A DNA stretch of 64,000 bases from CAIWHR01 sp963788185 (GCA_963788185.1 CAWBGE010000023.1:186001-250000), one strand, 5' to 3'. Positions 8,602-17,280 are shown, counted from the stretch's first letter. The notes: a model not told the origin generated them from the sequence alone. Made by a program: numbers and translations.

Positions 8602-9366
8602 TCAGAGATTGGCCGAGCGCCACCAGCTGTGGTGGTCCCGGCGCAGTTCCGTGTGCGTGGGCATCGGGTAGAACGCGAGGTCGGTGCCGTTGCCCATGTA
8701 GAAGCCGCCCTTGACCATGCGATACGGGAACTCGAGCGAATGCACGCGGTGCACGAGCTTGCTTTCCTTCACCTTGGGTTCGAGGACCAGCAGCGCTTCG
8801 CGCAAGTGGTGCATGAACGAGTACGGAAGGTCGCCCGAGGCGCCGCCCTCCGGATCCTTCGCCAGCGCCCCGAGCTCGAGTTCGACGAAGCACATGCCGG
8901 GAAAGCGGATGAATTTCGACGGCTTGCTGGTAATCCCTTCGTAATAGGCGACCGGTCCCTGCGTGCTCACCACCAGGCTGTTGACCGGCGCGAGATCCTG
9001 GTACATGTGCAGGCCAGGCTTGGGTTCGGGAATCGCGGACCCGCGGGCGAGTCCGATCGTGTGGCCGTATGCGGTCGTCAGGTGCATCTTGCCGATGGCG
9101 GTGAGCGGCAAGTGCTCGAGAACGCGGTAGACGGAGACGTACACCGAGTGCTTGGGCGTGCCGTCCGGCGCGGGAACGCAGCGGGACACCGCAGTGTCGA
9201 TGTCGAAATACGGATGGCGGAACGCGGGGTCGATCTCGAAAAAGATCGACTGGCCTTTGGACTTGTACTTGTGGCCCGTCGCGTAGTACTGACCGAACTT
9301 CTCCGGCGGAAGATTCGATGCGATGAGCGCCTCGGGAATCAACGAAAAGTAAAGATGCACGGCCAT
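8602..9366 (-). CDS. conserved hypothetical protein, 254 residues
   Basis: I do not recognise this family. It is a soluble-looking protein with no signal peptide or membrane helix, starting MAVHLYFSLIPEALI. It is rich in aromatic residues, with motifs such as GHKYKSKGQSIFFEIDP, FRFPGMCFVELELG-like strands and HTELRRDHHSWWRS near the C-terminus. Codon use matches the neighbours and the frame is clean, so it is a real gene. The minus-strand promoter at 9495-9524 lies 130 bases upstream. Its position between two tRNA genes gives no functional hint. A self-contained enzyme or an acetoacetate-decarboxylase-like beta fold are both possible. Confidence 0.75.
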   Translation of the reverse strand: MAVHLYFSLIPEALIASNLPPEKFGQYYATGHKYKSKGQSIFFEIDPAFRHPYFDIDTAVSRCVPAPDGTPKHSVYVSVYRVLEHLPLTAIGKMHLTTAYGHTIGLARGSAIPEPKPGLHMYQDLAPVNSLVVSTQGPVAYYEGITSKPSKFIRFPGMCFVELELGALAKDPEGGASGDLPYSFMHHLREALLVLEPKVKESKLVHRVHSLEFPYRMVKGGFYMGNGTDLAFYPMPTHTELRRDHHSWWRSANL

Positions 9367-9494
9367 GACTGAAAATCCTCCCCGGATTTGGATGCCGGAA
9401 ACAACGGTGGCGCACGCGAAACCGCGCGACCCGGCAACGTTTGGAAATTTGAAAACTGCTTGCTATGGGTGAGCTGGGAACGGAATGCGCGACA

Positions 9495-9524
9495 ATTATA
9501 GGAGGCAATGCGCGTTCGTGTCAT
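9495..9524 (-). promoter_or_regulatory. sigma70 promoter for the 254-residue protein gene
   Basis: Read on the minus strand, ATGACA (9519-9524) is followed after 18 bases by a perfect TATAAT (9495-9500). The predicted start of transcription near 9488 leaves a leader of about 120 bases before the ATG at 9366. Confidence 0.6.
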
Positions 9525-9637
9525 TGGCGCTTCGGCGAGCGGCCGCAGCAGCGTTCGATTGCCGAAGGTTGCGCCGGCTGCGCGTCGACACTGCGGCTTA
9601 TTGTCGCGACCCCACCGCAACAATCGGCCGATCAGGC

Positions 9638-9714
9638 TGGCGCGCCCGACAGGACTCGAACCTGTTACCGCCGGCTTAGAAGGCCGGTGCTCTATCCAGA
9701 TGAGCTACGGGCGC
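9638..9714 (-). tRNA. tRNA-Arg (TCT)
   Basis: The minus strand forms a full cloverleaf. The acceptor arm GCGCCCG pairs with CGGGCGC, the D-arm is AGCTCATCTGGATAGAGC, the anticodon loop CTTCTAA carries TCT, the T-loop is GGTTCGAGTCC, and CCA is encoded. It reads the rare AGA/AGG codons, which matter little in this GC-rich genome. Confidence 0.97.
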
Positions 9715-9886
9715 CCGGTCGGATCGAAGAATTGCGCGCCGCGTTCACGGCGGTCTCCGGCGGACCCAACTGCGATTCGCGCCACCGTCGATGCGGATGC
9801 GTCTTGCGCAACGAGGATCGCACTTCGGCGAAAACTATAGCACGGCGACGAGCGGCATTCGGAACGCGGCGGCAGCGTGCTGGACG

Positions 9887-10396
9887 TCACACCGACTCGA
9901 TCGCGACGACTTGGTCGAGCCAGGCCAGAAAGAAGCCCATCGCGGCATCGAGATTGGCGAGCGCGGGAGCCCCGGGCGGCTGTCCCAGTTCGACCGAGTA
10001 GGCGCGGATGCACAGCGCAAAACAAGGCGGCGGCGGTCTCGCGTGCACATCGACGTACGCCTGCAGAACGGCGGCAGGCGACATCACGTGGCTCGAAAAA
10101 CTGGCGTCGCGCTCGGGAACCACGGCCGACCACGAGAAGGTCTCGAATCCGGAAACGCCCGCGTCGACAAACACGACGTAACGGCGGCCGACGACGTCGA
10201 GCGCGTGCTCGACCTGCAGCTGGAAATCGGCCAGCGTCTCCACCGCACTGCGCCATGACGCCCGCGGCGCGAGGGCCTCGAGGCGTTCGACGAACAGCGG
10301 CCCCAGCGCATCGTCGCCGCGGCTCGGGTTGCCGCAGGCGAAGACGAGGATCGGCCGGACCGGGCGCGCGGTTTCGGCGCTCGGGGCGTCAGCCAC
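9887..10396 (-). CDS. hoxW: HoxW-type [NiFe]-hydrogenase maturation protease
   Basis: A 169-residue endopeptidase of the HybD/HoxW family. It removes the C-terminal extension of the hydrogenase large subunit after nickel insertion. The N-terminal motif ILVFACGNPSRGDDALGP supplies the metal-binding aspartate (GDDALG), and VVFVDAGVSG carries the second conserved acidic residue. It overlaps the 3' end of hoxH by 8 bases and is the last gene of the hox operon, so it is co-made with its substrate. The C-terminal half ends VELGQPPGAPALANLDAAM, as in HoxW proteins that act on NAD-linked hydrogenases. Confidence 0.9.
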   Translation of the reverse strand: MADAPSAETARPVRPILVFACGNPSRGDDALGPLFVERLEALAPRASWRSAVETLADFQLQVEHALDVVGRRYVVFVDAGVSGFETFSWSAVVPERDASFSSHVMSPAAVLQAYVDVHARPPPPCFALCIRAYSVELGQPPGAPALANLDAAMGFFLAWLDQVVAIESV

Positions 10397-11861
10397 CCCC
10401 GTCGCGCGCCAACCGATGGATCACGGCGCCCTCGCAGTCGACAAGCTCGACGGCCAGCGGCATCTTGCCCATGGCGTGGGTCGCGCAGGACAGGCACGGG
10501 TCGAAGCAACGGATGGCGACCTCGATGTGGTTGAGCAGGCCCTCGGTCAGCTTCCGGCCGTCGAGATACCTGCGCGCCACCGCCCGAATGGCTTCGTTCA
10601 TCGCCTGGTTGTTGTGCGTGGTGGAGACGATCAGGTTGGCGCGCACGACCTGGTCGTCGTCGTCGACCCGGTAGTGATGGATCAGCGTGCCGCGCGGCGC
10701 CTCGATGATGCCCACACCGCGCCCCGCGCGCGCGCCGCGGGTGACGAGTTCGTCGCCGACGACGTCGTCGTCGTGCAGCAGGTCCTTGATCCCTTCGGCG
10801 GCGTGCAGCATCTCGATCATCCTCGCCCAGTGATAGCCGAGCGTGGCGCCGGTGGCGCTGCCCACGTCGAAAGCCTTGAATTCCTGCCGCGCCTTGTCGG
10901 CCAGCGGGGTGGGGATGAAATCGCAGTTGTTGACGCGCGCCAGAGGCCCGACGCGATACCACCCCTGCTCGGGCCCGAGCAGCCGCATGAACGGAAACTT
11001 CATGTACGACCACGGCTTCACATCCTCGAGCAGGTACTCCCAGTAGCGCGAATACTCGACGTGGTCGAACAGCGTGTTGCCGTAGGCATCGCGCGCGCGC
11101 AGGCCCCCGTGGTACAGGTCCATCGCGCCGTCGCCGCGAATCAGCGACAGGCTGTGCGAGGTGAAGCGGCCGAACTCGTTGTAGAAATCGAGGTTCGTCT
11201 CGAACAGACTCCTGACGAGGCGCACCGCAGCGCGGCTCCAGGCAATCATCTGATAGACGTCCTTCAGCAGCGCGGCGCGCTCGCCGGCGGTCAGCGCCTT
11301 GTTGACGCCACCCGGGATCGAACCGGTGCCGTGGATCCGCTTGCCGGCGGTCATCCGGATCACTTCCTGGCCAAATTTGCGCAGCAGCACGCCACGCCTG
11401 GCGATGTCCGGGTGCGCCTGCGCGATGCCGACGATATTGCGCCGTGCCACATCGCTGTCGAAGCCGAACAACAGGTCCGGCGAGGACAGGTGGAAGAAGT
11501 GCAGCGCGTGCGATTGCAGCACCTGCCCGAAGTGCATCAGCCGGCGGATCTTCTCCGCCGTCGGCGGCAGCTTCCTCGCCCCGACGATCGCATCGAGTGC
11601 CTTGGAAGCGGCGAGATGGTGGGAAACCGGGCAGATCCCGCACAGCCGCTGCACCATCACCGGCACTTCCCAGTACGGCCGGCCCTGGATGAATTTCTCG
11701 AAGCCGCGGAATTCGACAATGTGCAGCCGAACCTGCTGGATCCGGTCGTTCTCATCGAGCAGCAGCGTGACCTTGCCGTGGCCCTCGACGCGGGACACCG
11801 GATCGATGGCCACGCGGCGGAGTCCTTCCGGGTGGACTGCGGTTTCGAGTTCGGCGCTCAT
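10389..11861 (-). CDS. hoxH: NAD-reducing hydrogenase large subunit HoxH
   Basis: A 490-residue catalytic subunit carrying the NiFe(CN)2CO centre. The N-terminal nickel ligands sit in QRLCGICPVSHH (near residue 60) and the C-terminal pair in FDPCLSCATHAMG. A tail of about 25 residues after the histidine is the extension expected to be clipped by HoxW. The IDPVSRVEGHGKV opening is also diagnostic. It binds and splits hydrogen reversibly and passes electrons through HoxY to the HoxFU diaphorase module. It follows hoxY by 19 bases. Length and motifs match group 3d bidirectional enzymes such as that of Cupriavidus necator. Confidence 0.97.
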   Translation of the reverse strand: MSAELETAVHPEGLRRVAIDPVSRVEGHGKVTLLLDENDRIQQVRLHIVEFRGFEKFIQGRPYWEVPVMVQRLCGICPVSHHLAASKALDAIVGARKLPPTAEKIRRLMHFGQVLQSHALHFFHLSSPDLLFGFDSDVARRNIVGIAQAHPDIARRGVLLRKFGQEVIRMTAGKRIHGTGSIPGGVNKALTAGERAALLKDVYQMIAWSRAAVRLVRSLFETNLDFYNEFGRFTSHSLSLIRGDGAMDLYHGGLRARDAYGNTLFDHVEYSRYWEYLLEDVKPWSYMKFPFMRLLGPEQGWYRVGPLARVNNCDFIPTPLADKARQEFKAFDVGSATGATLGYHWARMIEMLHAAEGIKDLLHDDDVVGDELVTRGARAGRGVGIIEAPRGTLIHHYRVDDDDQVVRANLIVSTTHNNQAMNEAIRAVARRYLDGRKLTEGLLNHIEVAIRCFDPCLSCATHAMGKMPLAVELVDCEGAVIHRLARDGGG

Positions 11862-11880
11862 GGCGAATTCGGGGCTTCGG

Positions 11881-12432
11881 TCAGTCGTAATGGATCAAGC
11901 CGTGCGGCAGCGTCGGCGTCTGCCCGGCGAGGAGATCGTTGAGGAACTTCCAGATCGCGTCGGCGGTAGGCGGGCAACCCGGGATGAAGTAGTCGATCTT
12001 GACGACCTCGTGCAGCGGGTAGACGCGGTCGAGCGGCAGCGGCAGCTCCGGATCGTTGGGTATGCCGCCGCTGGCGAGTCCGGGCTCGGTGAGGTAGACC
12101 TCCTGCAGGCAATCGCGCAGATCGAGGTGATTGCGCTGCGCCGGCAATCCGCCGGTGACCGCGCAGGCTCCGATGGCGATGAGGATCCCGCAGTTGTTGC
12201 GGAATTCGCGCAACACGTGGACGTTTTCCGCGTTGCAGACGCCGCCCTCGATGATGCCGATGTCGCAGGGCCCGCAGTGCTTGATGTCGGTGATCGGCGA
12301 CCGGTCGAACGCCACCCGTTCGAGCAGCTCGAACAGCCGCTCGTCGATGTCGAGCAGCGACATGTGGCACCCGAAACACCCGGCCAGCGACGTGGTGGCG
12401 ACGCGGAGCCTGGCAGGCTTCGATTCAACCAT
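11881..12432 (-). CDS. hoxY: NAD-reducing hydrogenase small subunit HoxY
   Basis: A 183-residue small subunit without a signal peptide, as expected of a cytoplasmic enzyme. Four cluster-binding cysteine positions are visible, in LAGCFGCHMS, KHCGPCD, IAIGACAVTGG and FIPGCPPTAD. They hold the proximal [4Fe-4S] cluster that relays electrons between the NiFe site in HoxH and HoxU. The short form, lacking the extra C-terminal cluster domain of periplasmic hydrogenases, is typical of group 3d. Its start overlaps the end of hoxU by 8 bases, which implies coupled translation. Confidence 0.96.
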   Translation of the reverse strand: MVESKPARLRVATTSLAGCFGCHMSLLDIDERLFELLERVAFDRSPITDIKHCGPCDIGIIEGGVCNAENVHVLREFRNNCGILIAIGACAVTGGLPAQRNHLDLRDCLQEVYLTEPGLASGGIPNDPELPLPLDRVYPLHEVVKIDYFIPGCPPTADAIWKFLNDLLAGQTPTLPHGLIHYD

Positions 12433-13159
12433 GGCGGCTCCCTGCCGGACGCGGCGCGTCCTCGCGGGCCCGCGCGCTGACAGGCTGGATATCGTACTTG
12501 CGCTGCCCTATCGGCACCGAGAAGGCGTGCTGCTTGGGGATGATCACGCCGACCGGGCACACCTGCGTCGCCTTGTCGTCCCTGGCGAAGCCCGTATCGG
12601 CCAGGCGGCCGGATTCGGCGTTGACGACGAGATGCTTGGTGATGCCGCGCCCGGACAGCGCAAACACGTTCTTGCGATCGACCTCGCTGCTCGCGCGCAC
12701 GCACAGTTCGCACAGGATGCAGCGATTGAAATCGAGCACGAAATCGGGATGGGACGCATCGACCGGGCGGTTGGGGAAGAGGTGCGAGAATCGCGTGCTC
12801 ATCACGCCGAGGTCGTAGGCCACCGCTTGCAGCGTGCAGTTGCCGCTCTTGTCGCACGAGGGGCAGAAGTGATTGCCCTCGATGAACAGCAGTTGCACCA
12901 GCATCCTTCGCTCGTCGTTCAACTCGGGCGTTTCGCTTTCGACCTCCATTCCCATGGCTGCCGGCGTGGTGCAGGCCGCCATGTTGCGACCGTTCACCAG
13001 CACCGTGCAGAGTTTGCAGCTGCCGTGCGGCTTGAACTCCGGGTGGTAGCAAAGGTGCGGGATATACCGACCCGCCGCCAGTGCCGCCTGGATGATGGTC
13101 TGCCCGGGGCGGTAAGCAACCTCCAGGCCGTCCAGCGCGAAGACCTGGGCCGCGGTCAT
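12425..13159 (-). CDS. hoxU: NAD-reducing hydrogenase diaphorase subunit HoxU
   Basis: A 244-residue iron-sulfur subunit homologous to the N-terminal part of NuoG. A [2Fe-2S] ferredoxin fold comes first (GRYIPHLCYHPEF, GSCKLCTVLVNG, AACTTPA). Next is the histidine-cysteine [4Fe-4S] motif (HFCPSCDKSGNCTLQ), then a ferredoxin-like cluster site (FNRCILCELCVRA) with the distal cysteine in ATQVCPVG. It carries electrons between HoxY and the FMN of HoxF. The ATG at 13159 overlaps the hoxF stop in an ATGA. The frame is open far upstream inside hoxF, but only this start gives a HoxU protein. Confidence 0.95.
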   Translation of the reverse strand: MTAAQVFALDGLEVAYRPGQTIIQAALAAGRYIPHLCYHPEFKPHGSCKLCTVLVNGRNMAACTTPAAMGMEVESETPELNDERRMLVQLLFIEGNHFCPSCDKSGNCTLQAVAYDLGVMSTRFSHLFPNRPVDASHPDFVLDFNRCILCELCVRASSEVDRKNVFALSGRGITKHLVVNAESGRLADTGFARDDKATQVCPVGVIIPKQHAFSVPIGQRKYDIQPVSARAREDAPRPAGSRHG

Positions 13160-15042
13160 GCTGCGGCTCCCGCAGTGGTTTCGGAGTGGAGATGCGCGCC
13201 CGCATCGTCGCGCCCGGTCATTTGCCGGGCCGCCGCCAGCGCGCCGTCCAGATCGAACGCCGGGGAAAACTCGAGGAAGTTCAGCCGCCGCTCGTAGGCA
13301 GGCCGGAATTTCTTCAGCGTGTCGAACAGCGGATTGCAGGCCGTGTGCCCCAATCCACAGTGGCTGGTCGCCTGCAGCAGGCGGGCAAGGTCGAAGATCT
13401 CCGCGAGATCGATCTGCGTGCCGTGGCCGGCCTGGAGCTTGTCCATGCAGTTCTTCAGCACCGTCGTTCCGACGCGACAGGGCGTACAGAATCCGCAGCT
13501 CTCGTGCGCGAAGAAGTGACTGAAGTTGCGCGCCACCTCGAACATGTCGCGCTGCCGATTGAAGACCATGAACGAGCCCGCCGTGGGGACGTCCTCGAAC
13601 GCGATCTGTCGCGAAAACTCGGTCTCGTCCAGGCAAACGCCGGACGGGCCGGACACCTGCACGGCCTGCGTGTCCGCGGCGCCGCAGTCGTCCAGCACGT
13701 CCCGGATGGTGACGCCGAACGGATACTCGTAAACACCGGGCCGCGCGCAGTCGCCCGACACCGACAGCAGCTTGGTGCCGGCGCTCTTCGCGGTGCCGAT
13801 CTGCCGATACCAGTCGCCGCCATGGATCGCGATGAGCGCCGCCGCGCAGAAGGTCTCGACGTTGTTGACGGTCGTGGGCTGCTGCAGGTAACCGTGGGTC
13901 ACCGGATACGGCGGCCGGTTGCGCGGCACGCCGCGCTTGCCTTCCATCGACTCGATGAGCGCTGACTCCTCGCCACAGATGTACGCGCCGGCGCCCAACT
14001 GGATCTCGATGTCGAAGTCGAATCCCGGCTGGCCGAGGATGCCGTTTCCGAGCAGATAGTTGGTCCGGCGGTGCTCCAGCGCTTCCTGCAGCGGTGCCAG
14101 CAGGTACAGGTATTCGCCGCGCATGTAGATGACGCCGCGGGCAGCACCGATCACATAGGCGCACACGGTCATCCCCTCGACGACCAGGTCGGCATAGCGG
14201 GTGAGCAGCACCCGGTCCTTGAACGTGCCGGGCTCGCCTTCGTCCGCGTTGCAGACGACGTAGCGCATCTGGCCCAGCGCGCTGCGGCAGGCTTCCCACT
14301 TCAGGCCGGTCGTGAAACCGGCGCCGCCGCGACCGCGAAGGTTCGACCGCTTGATCTCTTCCAGCGTCGCCACCGGCCCCTGCGGTGTGGCGATGACGCC
14401 CTCGCGCCACGAGCGCTCGTTCGACGCGATCTCCATGTCCGCCCGCGGTCCACGCGCGATGGCGGCACGAATCGCGTCGCCCGGCTGAAGCGCGCTGTCG
14501 AGCATCACATCCTTGCGGCGGATGTTGTCGGCAATCGCGAACAGGTCCTCCGGCCACTCCGCCACCGGTGTCTGTGCGTGGATCAGATCGACGATTCTGT
14601 CGACGCGGCCTTCGGTCAGTCCGGGGATCGCCCAGCCGTTGACGAGCATCCCCGGCCCCTGGTCGCCCAATCCGGTGCAGGAGGTGAAATCGGCGCTGGC
14701 GAGTCCGTCTTCCGACAGCTTGCCGCGCTCCAGCCAGAGTTTGCTGCACAGACGGTCGAACAGGCCGGCATTGCCCTGCATCCGATCGGTGATGTTGTCG
14801 GAAAACAGGATGCGATAGCGGCCGGCCGGCCTGATGTGCAGAAAACTGTAGAAATCGGCGACGCCCTCGACGCGAGCGCGCGGCAGGCCCACCGCCGCCG
14901 CGACACGGGTAATCGCGGGCGCGGGCAGGTAGCCCAGGAACTGCTGGACCTCGCGCAGGATCTGCACCAGCCGGGTCGGGTCGCGCCGGAATCGATCCAG
15001 CACCTCGTCGACTCGGGCGTCGGGAACGAAATCAATGGACAT
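13156..15042 (-). CDS. hoxF: NAD-reducing hydrogenase diaphorase subunit HoxF (NuoE-NuoF fusion)
   Basis: A 628-residue subunit that exchanges electrons with NAD(H). Residues 1-170 are NuoE-like and 190-600 NuoF-like. The NADH site is LRGRGGAGFTTGLKW, the FMN site is YVVCNADEGEPGTFKDR, and the [4Fe-4S] cluster is held by ESCGFCTPCR plus a later cysteine in CGLGHTAC. In the NuoE-like part the four cysteines that normally hold a [2Fe-2S] cluster are mostly absent: SDNITD stands where CxxxxC is expected, and the CTGLGD motif keeps only its first cysteine. It heads the five-gene hoxFUYHW operon. No hyp or hoxI genes are adjacent. Confidence 0.96.
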   Translation of the reverse strand: MSIDFVPDARVDEVLDRFRRDPTRLVQILREVQQFLGYLPAPAITRVAAAVGLPRARVEGVADFYSFLHIRPAGRYRILFSDNITDRMQGNAGLFDRLCSKLWLERGKLSEDGLASADFTSCTGLGDQGPGMLVNGWAIPGLTEGRVDRIVDLIHAQTPVAEWPEDLFAIADNIRRKDVMLDSALQPGDAIRAAIARGPRADMEIASNERSWREGVIATPQGPVATLEEIKRSNLRGRGGAGFTTGLKWEACRSALGQMRYVVCNADEGEPGTFKDRVLLTRYADLVVEGMTVCAYVIGAARGVIYMRGEYLYLLAPLQEALEHRRTNYLLGNGILGQPGFDFDIEIQLGAGAYICGEESALIESMEGKRGVPRNRPPYPVTHGYLQQPTTVNNVETFCAAALIAIHGGDWYRQIGTAKSAGTKLLSVSGDCARPGVYEYPFGVTIRDVLDDCGAADTQAVQVSGPSGVCLDETEFSRQIAFEDVPTAGSFMVFNRQRDMFEVARNFSHFFAHESCGFCTPCRVGTTVLKNCMDKLQAGHGTQIDLAEIFDLARLLQATSHCGLGHTACNPLFDTLKKFRPAYERRLNFLEFSPAFDLDGALAAARQMTGRDDAGAHLHSETTAGAAA

Positions 15043-15137
15043 GCCAAGATCCCCCGTAAGTACGGCAGCGCCGCGCCACAGCAGTTGCCTTTGGCCACCG
15101 CGTGCTGCCCATCATCCTCCTCGCACCTTCGGTAATC

Positions 15138-15151
15138 TTGACCTAAGGCAA
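15138..15151. promoter_or_regulatory. weak FNR-like box upstream of hoxF
   Basis: TTGACCTAAGGCAA resembles the FNR/Anr site TTGAT-N4-ATCAA with three departures. It lies about 95 bases before hoxF, where anaerobic control of the hydrogenase would make sense. The match is weak, and a chance dyad is quite possible. Confidence 0.25.
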
Positions 15152-15302
15152 CCCGCCCGCACCCAGCGTGCGCCACGCGGCCCGACCCGGACCGGTCACG
15201 GCGCCCCGGCTCGCACACAAACTCTGCGCCCGCTGCGTGGGGCGACCCGCGGCGTCCGCCCGGCCTCGACCTGCAACGACGGCCGAAGCGTGCCGAGGTC
15301 CG

Positions 15303-16337
15303 TTACGCGTGGAGTTCCACCACGTCCCCGTCGGCCAGCACGTGTTCCGGCCCGACCTGCTGGCCGCCGAAACCCGAATGTCCGGTGACGCGCGCGAAGC
15401 GCAGCGTCCGCTCCAGATCCTTGTGCACCAGCCGCGCCACGTCGCGCACCGTCTGGCCACGGCGCAACGTGAATGGCCGCTGGTGATCGGCGGGCTTGCC
15501 CGGCAGCTTCGTATAGACACGCACGATCCCGAGGTTCTGGAACAGCCATGCTCCGATCCCGGCGAGGCCGCGTCCGGTCGCCGCGGAAATCGACAGCGCC
15601 GGATAGGCCACGGCTGCCAACTCGCGGAAGACATCGAGTTCAGCGTCCGCGTCGGCGACGCGATCGATCTTGTTCGCCAGCAGCAACGCCGGCAGGCGCA
15701 ATGCGAACGGGTCTTCGTCGGCCGCGAGGGTTCTCCCGGTGTCGCCAGCGGTCGCCGGCCAACGCTCGGAGAGCGACACCCGTCGCTCGCGCAACACCGC
15801 GTGCACGCGCTGCAATTGCCCGACGCACGAAGGCTCGGACAGATCGATCACCAGCAGCGCCGCATCCGCCATCTGCAACGCGCTCGCGAGCCAGGGGACC
15901 GGGTGTTCCGGCGACACCGCCGGCAGGTCGACCAGCTGAAAGTGGACGTCATCGTGCAGCAGCATCCCCGGCTCGGGGAACTGCGTCGTGAACGGATAGG
16001 GGGCATCGTGGGCATGCGACCCGGTGAGCCGCGCGTGCAGCAGCGACTTGCCGGCGTTGGGCGGGCCGAGCAGCGCGATCTGCGCCGCGCCCTCGGGGCG
16101 CACCACCAGTGCGGGCCCGGTGCGTCCGCCGCCTCTCGGGCCATGTTCCAGTTCGCCGGTCAGGTCCTTGATGCGCGCCTTGATGTCCGCCTGGAGGTGC
16201 TCGGTCCCCTTGTGCTTGGGGATCACGCGGAGCATTTCGCGCAGATGGTCCAGTCGCAGCTTCGGCTCGCGCGCCTTGCGGTAGGCGGCCTCGGCCAGCT
16301 TGTACTCGGGCGAGAGATTGGCGGGCATATCGGACAC
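15303..16337 (-). CDS. Obg/DRG-type GTPase with C-terminal TGS domain
   Basis: A 344-residue P-loop GTPase of the DRG branch. A helical lysine-rich region (1-85) precedes the G domain: G1 is LLGPPNAGKSLLHARL near residue 90, G4 is LANKIDRV, and G5-like SAATGRG follows. G3 reads VDLPAV where most GTPases have DxxG, so the glycine is replaced by alanine. The last 75 residues form a TGS domain (VRVYTKLPGKPADHQRPF, ending GPEHVLADGDVVELHA). DRG proteins are mostly archaeal and eukaryotic ribosome-associated factors. Bacterial members of this size are scattered. It lies upstream of hoxF but 260 bases away, so it is probably a separate unit. Confidence 0.82.
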   Translation of the reverse strand: MSDMPANLSPEYKLAEAAYRKAREPKLRLDHLREMLRVIPKHKGTEHLQADIKARIKDLTGELEHGPRGGGRTGPALVVRPEGAAQIALLGPPNAGKSLLHARLTGSHAHDAPYPFTTQFPEPGMLLHDDVHFQLVDLPAVSPEHPVPWLASALQMADAALLVIDLSEPSCVGQLQRVHAVLRERRVSLSERWPATAGDTGRTLAADEDPFALRLPALLLANKIDRVADADAELDVFRELAAVAYPALSISAATGRGLAGIGAWLFQNLGIVRVYTKLPGKPADHQRPFTLRRGQTVRDVARLVHKDLERTLRFARVTGHSGFGGQQVGPEHVLADGDVVELHA

Positions 16338-16433
16338 CGTAGTGCAAATCGCCGCGCGCGTCGATGACTGCGGTCAAACTGCAGCGCTTCCCCCCGGCAA
16401 CGGCCGCCGGCGAACGGCTTGCGCCTTTCTCCG

Positions 16434-17216
16434 TCAGCGATACTTGTCGCGCAATGCCTGAGTCGCCGCGCGGAACGCGCCGAGGTCGCTGCCCACCGCG
16501 ACGAAGCTCGCCCCCATCTCCAGATAGCGGCGGGCGTCGGACTCGACCGGCGCAAGAATCCCGATCGGCTTGCCATGCGCCTTGGCGCGGGCAAACACCT
16601 GCTGCATTGCCCGCTGGACTTCCGGATGCGAAGGATTGCCGAGGTGGCCCAACGCCGCCGCGAGATCGGAGGGGCCGACGAAGATGCCGTCGACGCCCTC
16701 GACGTCGCAGATGGCGTCGATCGCGTCCATCCCGGCGCGGCTCTCGATTTGCACCATGACCGCGATGTTGTCGTTGATCACCTGCAGGAAATCGGTCACT
16801 GCGCCGTACCGGTTGCCCCTGTGCGCGACCGAGACGCCGCGCACGCCGGCGGGCGGATAGCGCGTCGCCGCCACAGCGCGCCGGGCATCATCGGCGGATT
16901 CGATGAAGGGGACGAGAAAGTTGTAGAAGCCGGAGTCCAGCAGGCGCTTGATCGCCACCGTGTCGTTCCATGGGGGACGTACGACCGGAGCGCTGCGGCT
17001 GTCCTTCAGCGCCATCAGCTGTGGAATGAACGACAGCACGTCGTTCGGCGCGTGCTCGCCGTCGAGCAGCAGCCAGTCGAATCCCGCGAGTCCAAGGATT
17101 TCGGTGGTGATCGGGCTCGCCAGCGAGCACCAGCAACCGATGAGCGGCTTGCCGTTGATGAGATCGCGCCGAAACTGGTTGGGAAAGGCGGTAAAGGCTT
17201 CGTTGGAGTTGGTCAT
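16434..17216 (-). CDS. garL: HpcH/HpaI family aldolase, probable 5-keto-4-deoxy-D-glucarate aldolase
   Basis: A 260-residue class II aldolase, close to the 256 residues of GarL. Family residues are present: the catalytic histidine in LLDGEHAPND, the metal-binding glutamate in QIESRAGMDA, and the metal-binding aspartate in VGPSDLAAALG. It would cleave 5-keto-4-deoxy-D-glucarate to pyruvate and tartronate semialdehyde. The neighbouring gudD makes exactly that substrate, which supports this over the HpaI (aromatic) or YfaU roles. It is 64 bases downstream of gudD in the same operon. The ATG at 17216 opens the conserved part. The open frame extends further upstream without homology. Confidence 0.88.
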   Translation of the reverse strand: MTNSNEAFTAFPNQFRRDLINGKPLIGCWCSLASPITTEILGLAGFDWLLLDGEHAPNDVLSFIPQLMALKDSRSAPVVRPPWNDTVAIKRLLDSGFYNFLVPFIESADDARRAVAATRYPPAGVRGVSVAHRGNRYGAVTDFLQVINDNIAVMVQIESRAGMDAIDAICDVEGVDGIFVGPSDLAAALGHLGNPSHPEVQRAMQQVFARAKAHGKPIGILAPVESDARRYLEMGASFVAVGSDLGAFRAATQALRDKYR

Positions 17217-17280
17217 CGCTTGTCTGTCAGGATTGCGGGTGGATCGGGATCGCGGGGCCGCGCCCGTCGAGGCGCGGACT

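Noticed and set aside
9508..9840. A plus-strand frame with a good-looking GGAGG before its ATG
   Set aside because: It runs straight through the tRNA-Arg gene in antisense, and its GGAGG is simply the complement of the spacer of the minus-strand promoter at 9495-9524.
12425..14749. A 774-codon reading frame suggesting a giant HoxU
   Set aside because: The first 530 codons are the wrong frame of hoxF. HoxU homology starts only at the ATG at 13159.
15043..15302. A sigma54-type promoter for the hox operon (TGGCGC...GGTGC on the minus strand)
   Set aside because: The GG and GC doublets are two bases too far apart for a -24/-12 element.
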